Shown here piece after piece: positions 47,101-53,622 of a stretch of DNA of 64,000 nt; within the stretch, counting starts at the first letter, position 1, and each line of letters begins with the position of its first letter. The position numbers were made by a program, and so were the translations under genes. Source of the DNA: JBBIRG01 sp964410965 (GTDB taxonomy: Bacteria > CLD3 > SB21 > JBBIRG01); the NCBI GenBank assembly GCA_964410965.1, contig CAYPIY010000002.1, positions 186,001-250,000 on the forward strand, in the 5' to 3' direction. Under the pieces are notes generated by a model. It saw only the letters and a program-made list of their open reading frames with translations. It ran no database searches and had not been told where the DNA came from.

Positions 47101-47697
47101 GTCATCAGAGTCTTCAAACAGCGATCGGATTCGGTTATGACTGACCGGACTGTTGTTCTGCTGGGCAAACCGGTAATGCGAAATATGATTTTGATCAGGA
47201 TCGTATAAATCAAGACCCTTGTCTCGAGTGCCGATCCAGAGCTTATTTTCGTGATTCAGTAAAATCGGATATATGTAATTATCCGTCAGAGAACTGGTAT
47301 CCCCTTCCCGGTGAAATAACCGGGAGATCAGACCTGATGAAAAATCGATTTTAGCCAAACCGCCGCCATGTGTTGCGACCCATAGGCAATGCCGAAAAGT
47401 ATCCTCCTGGAGACTGTATATAAAATTATTGGGAATGGAGTTGGTGTCATTCGGCTGGAATTTGAAAACATTAAACTCATAACCGTCGTATTGATTCAGA
47501 CCGTCCTGGGTGGCAATCCATAAAAAACCTCTCCGATCCAACAATAAATCATTTATCGTGCTCTGCGATAAACCCTGTTCAAGCGATAATCGCTGGAAAC
47601 GGATATACTCAGAATAATCCTGACTCTTTAATTCCTTATCATAAATCAACAGGATAAGAGCCAAGAAACCAACGGTGTTAATAATATGTTTCTTCAT
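44161..47697 (-). CDS. Propeller sensor histidine kinase, NtrB-like kinase type
   Basis: First gene of the array in transcription order, 1,178 residues from the ATG at 47697 (MKKHIINTVGFLALILLIYD); a TTG at 47715 would add six residues. Fourteen blades, Y_Y_Y (YASYTNLDGGTYRFMVKG), membrane helix after KTLWF, an unusually long coiled coil with two heptad-rich stretches (EEQVRQRTAEVTDKN and QAQKNALNDINLQLTRALEE) and a GGIAHEINNP-type kinase with His919, N box HIVLNAIQAI and G boxes DSGKGI and GTGLGLTI. Its kinase aligns with the next gene's (YDF/YDY, RIKKIVDDLR, THAIRH/SHAIRH) although the propellers are of different classes. Confidence 0.92.
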   Translation of the reverse strand: MKKHIINTVGFLALILLIYDKELKSQDYSEYIRFQRLSLEQGLSQSTINDLLLDRRGFLWIATQDGLNQYDGYEFNVFKFQPNDTNSIPNNFIYSLQEDTFRHCLWVATHGGGLAKIDFSSGLISRLFHREGDTSSLTDNYIYPILLNHENKLWIGTRDKGLDLYDPDQNHISHYRFAQQNNSPVSHNRIRSLFEDSDDRLWVGTDKGLLLYDAKEKRFKDVLTEFIKNIPVLKIAEDRSGSLWVGTDGLGLVRYDPARDHVQIFAHQRHKKHSISNNTVRSLLIDNEQQLWIGTGYGLNRIDLSKYSDEREVRFEFFISNPSDAYSLSNNIIQSLMIDRYNNLWVGTNGGGLNKHSKSVKSFQLYTNKTFRSNQVNLADVLSITSDNAGIVWVGTWGEGLFSINPADNTVGVFRHEEGKTNTLSDNSVFALMPDTGNVLWAGTYNGLNRFEYKITGKKTEVSVKHYLPGPGITGRLNHPRIRCIAKLQNGMLWLGTYGGGINIFNPKTGRFDVLRHIPGTPNSLSNDNIWVIHEDQFGEIWIGTYGGGLNRFNPANGLWTRYMHEPYAPRSISNDVVLSVYSDSAEIWLGTRAGLNILNRSTGEFRCLTTQQGLPNDVIYGILADKNHNLWVSTNNGVSKITRTGDSVFNFRNYDINSGLQGNEFNIGAYHQSADGEIFFGGINGFNSFFPEDIIVNNIPPPVSITAFKKFDRTIISAPFTDYIRVFELSHKENYFSFAFAALDFTDPNKNQYAYMLKGFDEDWVYSGSRRYASYTNLDGGTYRFMVKGTNHDGVWNEKSVSVEIIIHPPVWKTLWFSVLCLMIITAIFAWGVHWRFRSIQNQKRILEEQVRQRTAEVTDKNTRLQSALDEIQAQKNALNDINLQLTRALEELRQSQNQLIQSEKMAALGHLVGGIAHEINNPLSFVDGNLSYFNDYMNNSVRIIHEIENLLRTSGQNSSDELIRSLDELKKKYDYQFIVTDMVNLLNACKHGTQRIKKIVDDLRNFSSTDESRPLSSDIHHCIDQALISLSHLYKERIDVVRDYGKIPAAMCYPGLLTHAIRHIVLNAIQAIEDKGHIRIRTSIEPALVSDSPQEITPGSRIRIEISDSGKGIPEKIRHRIFDPFFTTRTIGQGTGLGLTIAYNIIKRHNGEIVCTSDNGKGSVFEIRIPLIINPS

Positions 47698-47735
47698 CCT
47701 AAATTGTAAAAACAAACTTACTTTATGTGAAGCTG

Positions 47736-47764
47736 AATTTACAAAGACAGCAACGAATTTGCAA
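47736..47764 (-). promoter_or_regulatory. Putative promoter of the kinase array
   Basis: On the minus strand TTGCAA (47759-47764), 17-nt spacer and TAAATT (47736-47741), about 39 nt before the ATG at 47697. An AT-only dyad CAATAAT, ATGC, ATTATTG (47765-47782) lies directly upstream and could be an operator; it has no T-run, so it is not a good topA terminator. Confidence 0.35.
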
Positions 47765-47808
47765 CAATAATATGCATTATTGGAACTGTGTTTTACACAA
47801 CAAAACTG

Positions 47809-50310
47809 TCAGGGTTCTTCATCGTTGAAGGTTACCGGTTCCTGCGATTCCGGGAGAGTGTTCATCATGGCTGAATCGGGTTTATCATTCACTTCGGCGT
47901 TGCATGTCAGACACAGAAGAAAATTACCTTTTTTCTTTGAAGATTTTTTTACCATCATGGACGCCTGGCATTCAGGACAGGCTTGATTGACCGGCTCATT
48001 CCATAAAACAAAGTCGCATTGCGGATAATTGGCACAGCCGTAGAAGAATTTTCCATATCGTGATTTCCGGCGGACTATCTGACCTCCGTCTTTCGGGCAG
48101 ATTACGTCCGGCATGATATCCAGGATCGGTTTCGTGGTTTTGCATGCCGGATAACCCGAACAGGCCATGAATTTTCCGAATTTTCCTTCTTTGATCACCA
48201 TCGGGCTGCCGCATTTCGGACAGATTTCGCTGGTTTTTTCCGGTTCCGCTGATTCGCCGTTCTGAGCAAGCCGTTTGACGTTCTTGCAGTCCGGATATCC
48301 CGAACACGCCGTAAACCGGCCGTAACGTCCCCACCGGATAATCATCGGCTTTCCGCACAACTCACAGCTTTCGCCGGTCTGTTCCTGCAGCGATTCACGG
48401 ACTTCCGTTTTCCGGGATTCCACATCGGCCATGGTTTCGGAAAAAGGTTTATAGAAATCGTCCAGCACTTTTTTGTAACTGAGTTTACCCTCCTCGATTT
48501 TATCCAACTCCTCTTCCATTTCAGCGGTAAACTGAACGTTGAACAGGTTCGGAAAATAATTTGACAGAATCTGATTCACGGACTGGCCCAGGGGGGTGGA
48601 AAACAGCTTTCTTTCCCGGATCTCAACATACTCGCGGTCCACAATGGTGCCCACCATCATGGCATAGGTGCTGGGCCGGCCGATGCCGAGATTGTCCAAT
48701 TCCTTGATCAGCGAACTCTCGGTATACCGGGCGGGCGGTTTCGTGAAATGCTGTTCGGGAATCAGTTCGTGAAGGTCCAGCCGGTCATGGATACGAAGAT
48801 CGGAGGGCAGTGTTGTTTCCGCTTCCTCTCCGTTGCCGTTGCCGGTTCCGTTTTCTTTTTTATCGCCTTCGTCCTTCCCCTCCTCATACACCTGCAGAAA
48901 ACCCCGGAACGTAACGATCGAACCGGTCGCACGGAACAGATATTCCTCTGCTGATGCCTCAATCGTAGTCTGGTCCATGAGCGCAGGCGACATCTGTGAA
49001 GCGACAAAACGGTTCCAGATCAGCTCATACAGTCTCGATTGCTGTGAAGTAAGGAATTTCGAGGCTTCTTTCGGAGTATATTTCATGGATGTCGGACGAA
49101 TCGCCTCGTGGGCGTCCTGTGTAGTCGCTTTTTTTGATTTGTAGTCATTCGGCGTATCCGGCAGGTAATCGCGCCCGTAAGCCGTATAAATATATTCCCT
49201 GACCATGGTAACCGCGCTTTCGGCCACTCTCGGGGAATCGGTACGCATGTAGGTGATCAGGCCCATCAGGCCGTCGGCGCCGGTATCCACGCCCTCATAC
49301 AACTGCTGCGCTACGGCCATGGTCATTTTCGGCGAAAATCCGCATTTTCGCGAAGCTTCCTGCTGGAGCGAGCTGGTAATGAACGGAGGCGCGGGATTAC
49401 GTTTGGCCTCCCGTTTTCGAATATCGGAAACGATAAAAGATTTTTTTTCTATGTCCCTGACATAGTTCAGTGTCGTATGTTCGGTATCCAGAACGGGTTT
49501 TTTACCGTCGACAGTCTGCAACATAGCGACGAACGCTTCAGAATGGGGTTTCTGCAGTTTTGCCTTTATGGACCAGTATTCCTGCGGGATGAAAGCGTTG
49601 ATCTGCGTGTCGCGTTCGCACACCAGGCGAAGAGCTACGGACTGTACCCGTCCGGCTGAAGTTCCGCGTTTGATCACCGTCCACAGAAACGGACTGACCT
49701 TGTATCCCACAATCCTGTCCATGACGCGGCGTGCTTGCTGGGATTGTACCAGTTTCATATCAAGTTTCGCCGGATTGGCCATCGCCTCGGAAACGCCGCT
49801 CTTGGTAATTTCGTTGAATAATACGCGCTGAAGATTTTCATTATGCCGCTCGATTTCCTGAGCGATATGCCATGCGATCGCTTCTCCCTCACGGTCAGGG
49901 TCGGTGGCGATATAAACCCGCTGCGTGGAAGCCGCCATCGTTTTCAGTTTCCGGATCACTTCCTGCTTTCCTTCGATGACCAGGTACTCCGGCTGATAAC
50001 CGTTATCAATATCCACGCCAATCTTCGTTGAAGGAAGGTTTTTGATATGGCCGACGGAAGCTTCAACGTAAAAATCTTTTCCCAGATACTTATTGATAGT
50101 CTTGGCTTTTGCGGGAGATTCGACAATCACGAGAGATTTTTTTCCGCGCTTGATCCCATCAGGAATAAGGATGTCCACATGTTCCTTAACCGTTTTGGTG
50201 CGCGTGTACTTTGACCTCTTCACGGGGGATTTGCGAACGGTCTTTTTGCCGGCATCAGCGGAAGAGGATTCCGTTATGTCGTTTTTCTTAAGGTTTTTTT
50301 TCACGGTCAT
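47809..50310 (-). CDS. topA: DNA topoisomerase I
   Basis: This type IA enzyme relaxes negative supercoils by passing strands through a transient 5'-phosphotyrosine break. The 833 residues contain a Lys-rich N-terminal extension of about 55 (KKNLKKND, KKTVRKSPVKR) not typical of the core enzyme, the Toprim domain (SLVIVESPAKAKTINKYL; acidic triad in ATDPDREGEAIAWH), the active-site Tyr in LITYMRTDSPR and four C-terminal zinc-finger repeats. Fingers 1, 2 and 4 keep four Cys; finger 3 starts CPKDGG, losing one Cys, a common variant. The basic extension may add DNA affinity. It is divergent from the 50536 gene and lies 111 nt before the first kinase gene. Confidence 0.96.
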   Translation of the reverse strand: MTVKKNLKKNDITESSSADAGKKTVRKSPVKRSKYTRTKTVKEHVDILIPDGIKRGKKSLVIVESPAKAKTINKYLGKDFYVEASVGHIKNLPSTKIGVDIDNGYQPEYLVIEGKQEVIRKLKTMAASTQRVYIATDPDREGEAIAWHIAQEIERHNENLQRVLFNEITKSGVSEAMANPAKLDMKLVQSQQARRVMDRIVGYKVSPFLWTVIKRGTSAGRVQSVALRLVCERDTQINAFIPQEYWSIKAKLQKPHSEAFVAMLQTVDGKKPVLDTEHTTLNYVRDIEKKSFIVSDIRKREAKRNPAPPFITSSLQQEASRKCGFSPKMTMAVAQQLYEGVDTGADGLMGLITYMRTDSPRVAESAVTMVREYIYTAYGRDYLPDTPNDYKSKKATTQDAHEAIRPTSMKYTPKEASKFLTSQQSRLYELIWNRFVASQMSPALMDQTTIEASAEEYLFRATGSIVTFRGFLQVYEEGKDEGDKKENGTGNGNGEEAETTLPSDLRIHDRLDLHELIPEQHFTKPPARYTESSLIKELDNLGIGRPSTYAMMVGTIVDREYVEIRERKLFSTPLGQSVNQILSNYFPNLFNVQFTAEMEEELDKIEEGKLSYKKVLDDFYKPFSETMADVESRKTEVRESLQEQTGESCELCGKPMIIRWGRYGRFTACSGYPDCKNVKRLAQNGESAEPEKTSEICPKCGSPMVIKEGKFGKFMACSGYPACKTTKPILDIMPDVICPKDGGQIVRRKSRYGKFFYGCANYPQCDFVLWNEPVNQACPECQASMMVKKSSKKKGNFLLCLTCNAEVNDKPDSAMMNTLPESQEPVTFNDEEP

Positions 50311-50361
50311 GTGTCATACTTCCTGTCTGTCAGAATAAAATGGATTATCAAAAAGCGAACT

Positions 50362-50389
50362 AATTTATTAAAAATCGATGGAAATGCAA
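50362..50389 (-). promoter_or_regulatory. Putative topA promoter
   Basis: On the minus strand TTGCAT (50384-50389), 16-nt spacer, TAAATT (50362-50367), giving a leader of about 45 nt before the topA ATG. It is similar to the array promoter candidate. The divergent region up to 50535 holds no other clear element. Confidence 0.3.
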
Positions 50390-50535
50390 GAAATTTTATC
50401 CTCTGATCCTTTTTTTGAATAAGCCTCTAAACCTTTCAGGTGATTTTTCCATTGCTTAATGAAAAAAAGATGTATATTTTTTGTCAGTATTTTTTTCTGA
50501 CTCTTTTTCAGGCAAGATATCACAGGATGGTCGAT

Positions 50536-51072
50536 ATGACTGAAAGCAATGCTCCGCGATACGAAATGATCAATATCCGGCAGGGATATATTGTGGTTGA
50601 ACATGAAATATTCAGCCATACGATGCGCTCCTATTTCTCAACCGAATCCGTTGTTCCCAAAGAAGAATACAGGGAAGGGAATAAAGTCTGGAAATACTCC
50701 GGCATGGCACAGTCCTTCCGGTTTGAGATCAAAGACAAGGAGTCGGGCGAAATCATCCCCTACAATGAATTACTCGGATTGATGTATTTTGATAACTGCA
50801 AACCGGAAAGCGAAATTCATAAGATCGGCGACCTGGCCCATAACAGCAAAGTCTTTATTTATGTCGCGATCACTTATGAAGCCGCAGACGGATCAAAACT
50901 GAATATTCCGCTGGAAAAACTCCGTATTCTGAACGCTTACTTCAACGAACGCCTGCGAACGGGCAATAAAAAAATACTGATTCTGCCGGACTACTTTAAT
51001 TTATATAAACAACTGTCCTACGGTGAAATCATGATCGATGTCGGGCTGACCTCGATGGAAGAAACTCAATAA
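50536..51072 (+). CDS. Protein of unknown function heading a DRTGG / hydrogenase-like cluster
   Basis: Not recognised. From the ATG at 50536 (MTESNAPRYEMINIRQG) it has 178 residues; an AGGA 8 nt upstream supports this start over the ATG at 50527 and the upstream GTG at 50440. It is soluble, with no signal or membrane segment, few Cys and mixed alpha/beta composition (GYIVVEHEIFSHTMRSYF, KVFIYVAITYEAADGSKLN, KKILILPDYFNLYKQLSYGE). It ends 14 nt before the first DRTGG gene and shares its strand and spacing with the following four genes, so it is most likely part of that operon. Function unknown. Confidence 0.7.
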   Translation: MTESNAPRYEMINIRQGYIVVEHEIFSHTMRSYFSTESVVPKEEYREGNKVWKYSGMAQSFRFEIKDKESGEIIPYNELLGLMYFDNCKPESEIHKIGDLAHNSKVFIYVAITYEAADGSKLNIPLEKLRILNAYFNERLRTGNKKILILPDYFNLYKQLSYGEIMIDVGLTSMEETQ

Positions 51073-51086
51073 ATCAGGAGATGGCT

Positions 51087-51416
51087 ATGACGATCAAACA
51101 GGTCGCTGAAAAACTTGAACTCAAACCCGCAACAAAAATTTTTGACAAGGACGTGACCGGCGTCTATATGTCCGACATGGTCAGCGACGTGATCGCGAAC
51201 GCCAAAGCGGGCAACCTGCTGGTCACGGTTCAGATTCACAACAACGTCATCGCGGCGGCCAACCTCGTGGATATGGCGGCGATTGTGGTTACGCAGGGAA
51301 AACAGCCGAGCGCCGACGTTGTCAAAATGGCGGAGAAGGCCGAAATCACCATCTTATCAACAACGATGAACGGCTGGCAGGTCGCCTCCAAATTATTTGA
51401 AATCGGTATCCGCTGA
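51087..51416 (+). CDS. DRTGG-domain protein 1
   Basis: A 109-residue single-domain protein resembling the DRTGG family: an N-terminal helix (TIKQVAEKLELKPA), the turn DKDVTGVYMSDMVSDVIANA in place of the motif after which the family is named, then alternating strands (NLLVTVQIHNNVIAAANLVDMAAIVVTQG) and a C-terminal helix. AGGAG abuts the ATG at 51081 and lies 6 nt before the ATG at 51087, so the second is preferred. In anaerobes such proteins occur beside sensory [FeFe] hydrogenase genes and RsbW-like ATPases, as here; their molecular function is not known to me. A possible ligand-binding or phosphotransfer partner role is inference. Confidence 0.8.
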   Translation: MTIKQVAEKLELKPATKIFDKDVTGVYMSDMVSDVIANAKAGNLLVTVQIHNNVIAAANLVDMAAIVVTQGKQPSADVVKMAEKAEITILSTTMNGWQVASKLFEIGIR

Positions 51417-51449
51417 TATTCATTATTCTTTTTTCCTACAGGTGCGCGC

Positions 51450-51800
51450 ATGAAACTCAGGGATATCGTCCATTTGCTCGAGGGGGAAGTGATTCACGGC
51501 GAGGATAAGCTGAATCTTGATATTGAAGAGTGTTTTGCCGCCGACCTGATGAGCGATGTTCTTGCGTTCTCGAGTTCTCATGCCCTGCTGATTACCGGTT
51601 TGACAAGCGTTCAATCCATTCATACCGCCGATCTCGCCGACTTCAAGGCGATCGTATTTGTCAACCATAAAAAACCCCAGCCGCCGGCGATTGACCTCGC
51701 CGTTAAAAAAAATATTCCGGTTATCACAACCAAACTTCACATGTTCGATGCCTGCGGAATCCTGTATAACGCAGGTTTGCTGGGCGGTTACAAATCATAA
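51450..51800 (+). CDS. DRTGG-domain protein 2
   Basis: A 116-residue paralogue of the preceding protein with the same order: MKLRDIVHLLEGEVIHGE, the central CFAADLMSDVLAFSSSHALLIT, a strand at AIVFVNHKKPQP and a final helix NIPVITTKLHMFDACGILYN. The ADLMSDVLA/SDMVSDVIA correspondence with gene 1 is clear, although overall similarity is low, so the duplication is old or the two were recruited separately. Spacing from gene 1 is 33 nt and to the ATPase gene 56 nt. It may form a heterodimer with its neighbour (inference). Confidence 0.8.
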   Translation: MKLRDIVHLLEGEVIHGEDKLNLDIEECFAADLMSDVLAFSSSHALLITGLTSVQSIHTADLADFKAIVFVNHKKPQPPAIDLAVKKNIPVITTKLHMFDACGILYNAGLLGGYKS

Positions 51801-51856
51801 TCTCTAAGTGACCGGTTTTTCGTCATACGTTATCATTTATTTTCGGGGTTCCGTTC

Positions 51857-52285
51857 ATGAGTGAGATTCTTTATACCGAAACATTTGAAATCACCGGCAA
51901 TGATTTTGAGCGCGGCGGCGATGTCTCGGCGAAGATTAAATCCGTCATGAAAGAACTCGGCTTAACATCCGACGTTATCCGCCGCCTTTCTATCGCCAAT
52001 TTTGAGGCGGAAATGAACGTGATCATGTACGCCCGCAAAGCCGAACTTACGTTTACTTTATCCACGGATGCCGCCGAAATAGCAATCAATGACGAGGGTC
52101 AGGGCATACCCGACATCGAACAGGCGATGATCGAAGGCTTTTCTACCGCTACGCCCGAAATGAGAGCACGGGGATTCGGCGCCGGTATGGGTTTGCCGAA
52201 CATCAAACGGAATACCGATGAGTTCACCATCGAATCCGAGGTTAATATCGGAACGCGGCTAAAGTACCGTGTTAAACTGGGTTGA
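51857..52285 (+). CDS. RsbW-like ATP-binding protein (GHKL family)
   Basis: A 142-residue single-domain ATPase of the anti-sigma-factor / serine-kinase type: N box around IANFEAEMNVIMYARKAE (Glu and Asn positions kept), G1 NDEGQGI (residues about 77-83) and the lid/G2 ARGFGAGMGLPNIKR. Without a HisKA domain it cannot be an ordinary sensor kinase. RsbW relatives phosphorylate a small partner or bind a sigma factor. Here the hydrogenase-like protein 51 nt downstream and the two DRTGG proteins upstream are the candidate partners. No sigma factor or STAS-domain antagonist is visible in the window. Confidence 0.85.
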   Translation: MSEILYTETFEITGNDFERGGDVSAKIKSVMKELGLTSDVIRRLSIANFEAEMNVIMYARKAELTFTLSTDAAEIAINDEGQGIPDIEQAMIEGFSTATPEMRARGFGAGMGLPNIKRNTDEFTIESEVNIGTRLKYRVKLG

Positions 52286-52336
52286 GATATCAGAACCGAT
52301 CCGGGAATGCGTTAAACTCAAAATGAAAGTCTTTCC

Positions 52337-53617
52337 ATGAATGAGTTTTCTCATTCAATCGTCCGTAACCGTTCGCTGTGCAAAGCCTGCGTGGCGTGTT
52401 CGAAAATCTGCCCGACCAAAGCCATCCGCGTTTACAACAATTATGTCGAGGTTAATCCGGAGCTGTGCATCGATTGCGGCGAGTGTATCCGGGCATGCAA
52501 AAGCAACGCCGTATTCGCCAAAACGTCCTCACAATCCGATTTAAATAAATATAAATACACTGTCGCGATGCCTTCTACGGTGATTTACGGACAGTTCGGT
52601 CCTAAAGTTCATCCGAGCACCGTTTTGCAGGCTTTCCGTAAGATCGGTTTCAGCGCGGCTTATGATATGTCGCTGATCAAGGAAATGATCAGCCATGTTT
52701 ATGACACTTATTTGTCAGAAGCCAAGGAGCCCTGGCCGAAGATATCCGTCAATTGCCCCGCGATCGTTCGGCTGATCCAGATTCGATATCCTGACCTTAT
52801 TCCGCATTTGATTGGTGTTGAAACACCCCGTGAAATCGCGGCGAAGTTACTCCGTAAAAAATTATCCGCCGAATTGAGCCTTGATCAGAATGAGATCGGT
52901 ATTTTTTATATCACTCCCTGCTCAGCTATCGTTCAGTCAATCGAAAAGCCCGTCGGCCTTGAGCAGTCTTATATCGACGGTGCGTTTTCCATGACGGAAT
53001 TGTACCCCTCCCTTCTGAAAGCTATCAAGGATTCCGGCTTTATCAATGAGGATGAAGAATTCAGTCCGAAGGGTATATTATGGGCGATGAGCGGCGGCGA
53101 AATCGCAGGAATGAAAAATATCAACACGCTCGCTATCGACGATGTTCACGAAATCACTTATGTTTTCGACCGCATTGAATCCGGAAAATTCAGTTCTACC
53201 GATTATATTGAAGCGTACATCTGCCCAGGCGGCTGCGTCGGCGGTCCGCTGGTCATGGAAGAACGCTATCTGACCGAACGCAATCTGCACCGCGTAATTG
53301 AAAGAATCTCTGCCAAGGGATCAATTCAGGAAGACAAAGTCCGCTCGCTGTTCCGACAGCATCTGTTTGATTTTGAGGAACAAATCAAATCCCGAGCCGT
53401 CAAACCACTCGGTAAAGACCTGAAACAGGCCATAGCGCTGAAAAAAGAGAAAAGCATCGTACTGGACCAGCTCGCGAAGAAAAACTGCGCTGCCTGCGGA
53501 GCCCCGGACTGTGAAACGTTCGCCGAAGACGTCGCGTCCGGAAAAATTACTGTTGATCACTGTGTGTTTATATCAGGATCGCCGATTGTCAGAAGCCGCG
53601 AAAAGACTGACGAATAA
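52337..53617 (+). CDS. Divergent [FeFe]-hydrogenase-like iron-sulfur protein
   Basis: 426 residues: a two-cluster ferredoxin domain (Cys15, 18, 21, 25 and 44, 47, 50, 54), the hydrogenase large-subunit C-terminal fold (about 75-330) and a C-terminal Fe-S domain (Cys384, 387, 392, 409; CAACGAPDC). The H-cluster cysteines are kept: Cys140 in SVNCPAI, Cys195 in TPCSAI, Cys296 and Cys300 in CPGGCVGGP. The proton-relay Cys of TSCCP is Asn139, and the Lys expected three residues after Cys195 is Ile. Sensory-group proteins show related changes, so this is likely a redox or H2 sensor or a structural relative rather than a catalytic enzyme. It ends 5 nt before the convergent pit gene. Confidence 0.88.
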   Translation: MNEFSHSIVRNRSLCKACVACSKICPTKAIRVYNNYVEVNPELCIDCGECIRACKSNAVFAKTSSQSDLNKYKYTVAMPSTVIYGQFGPKVHPSTVLQAFRKIGFSAAYDMSLIKEMISHVYDTYLSEAKEPWPKISVNCPAIVRLIQIRYPDLIPHLIGVETPREIAAKLLRKKLSAELSLDQNEIGIFYITPCSAIVQSIEKPVGLEQSYIDGAFSMTELYPSLLKAIKDSGFINEDEEFSPKGILWAMSGGEIAGMKNINTLAIDDVHEITYVFDRIESGKFSSTDYIEAYICPGGCVGGPLVMEERYLTERNLHRVIERISAKGSIQEDKVRSLFRQHLFDFEEQIKSRAVKPLGKDLKQAIALKKEKSIVLDQLAKKNCAACGAPDCETFAEDVASGKITVDHCVFISGSPIVRSREKTDE

Positions 53618-53622
53618 TAGGT

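Larger units (their letters stand above)
14601..47697 (-). repeat. 33-kb tandem array of nine paralogous propeller-sensor kinase genes
   Basis: Nine same-strand genes follow one another with spacings of 4, 204, -4, 71, 23, 102, 18 and 42 nt in transcription order, using the starts chosen here. All encode a signal peptide, Reg_prop-type propeller, Y_Y_Y domain, membrane helix, coiled coil and histidine kinase. At DNA level the blades give a dispersed repeat of roughly 145-150 nt with a recurring CCGATCCA core on the plus strand. This is a coding repeat, not a CRISPR or satellite. Confidence 0.9.

Noticed and set aside
14601..47697. Regularly spaced short DNA repeats resembling a repeat array or CRISPR
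   Set aside because: The roughly 145-150-nt periodicity is in frame with propeller blades and encodes WIGT motifs; repeats are diverged and too long-spaced for CRISPR, and no cas genes are present.
47765..47782. Dyad after topA as an intrinsic terminator
   Set aside because: The stem is all A-T apart from one end pair and is not followed by a T-run in the topA direction.
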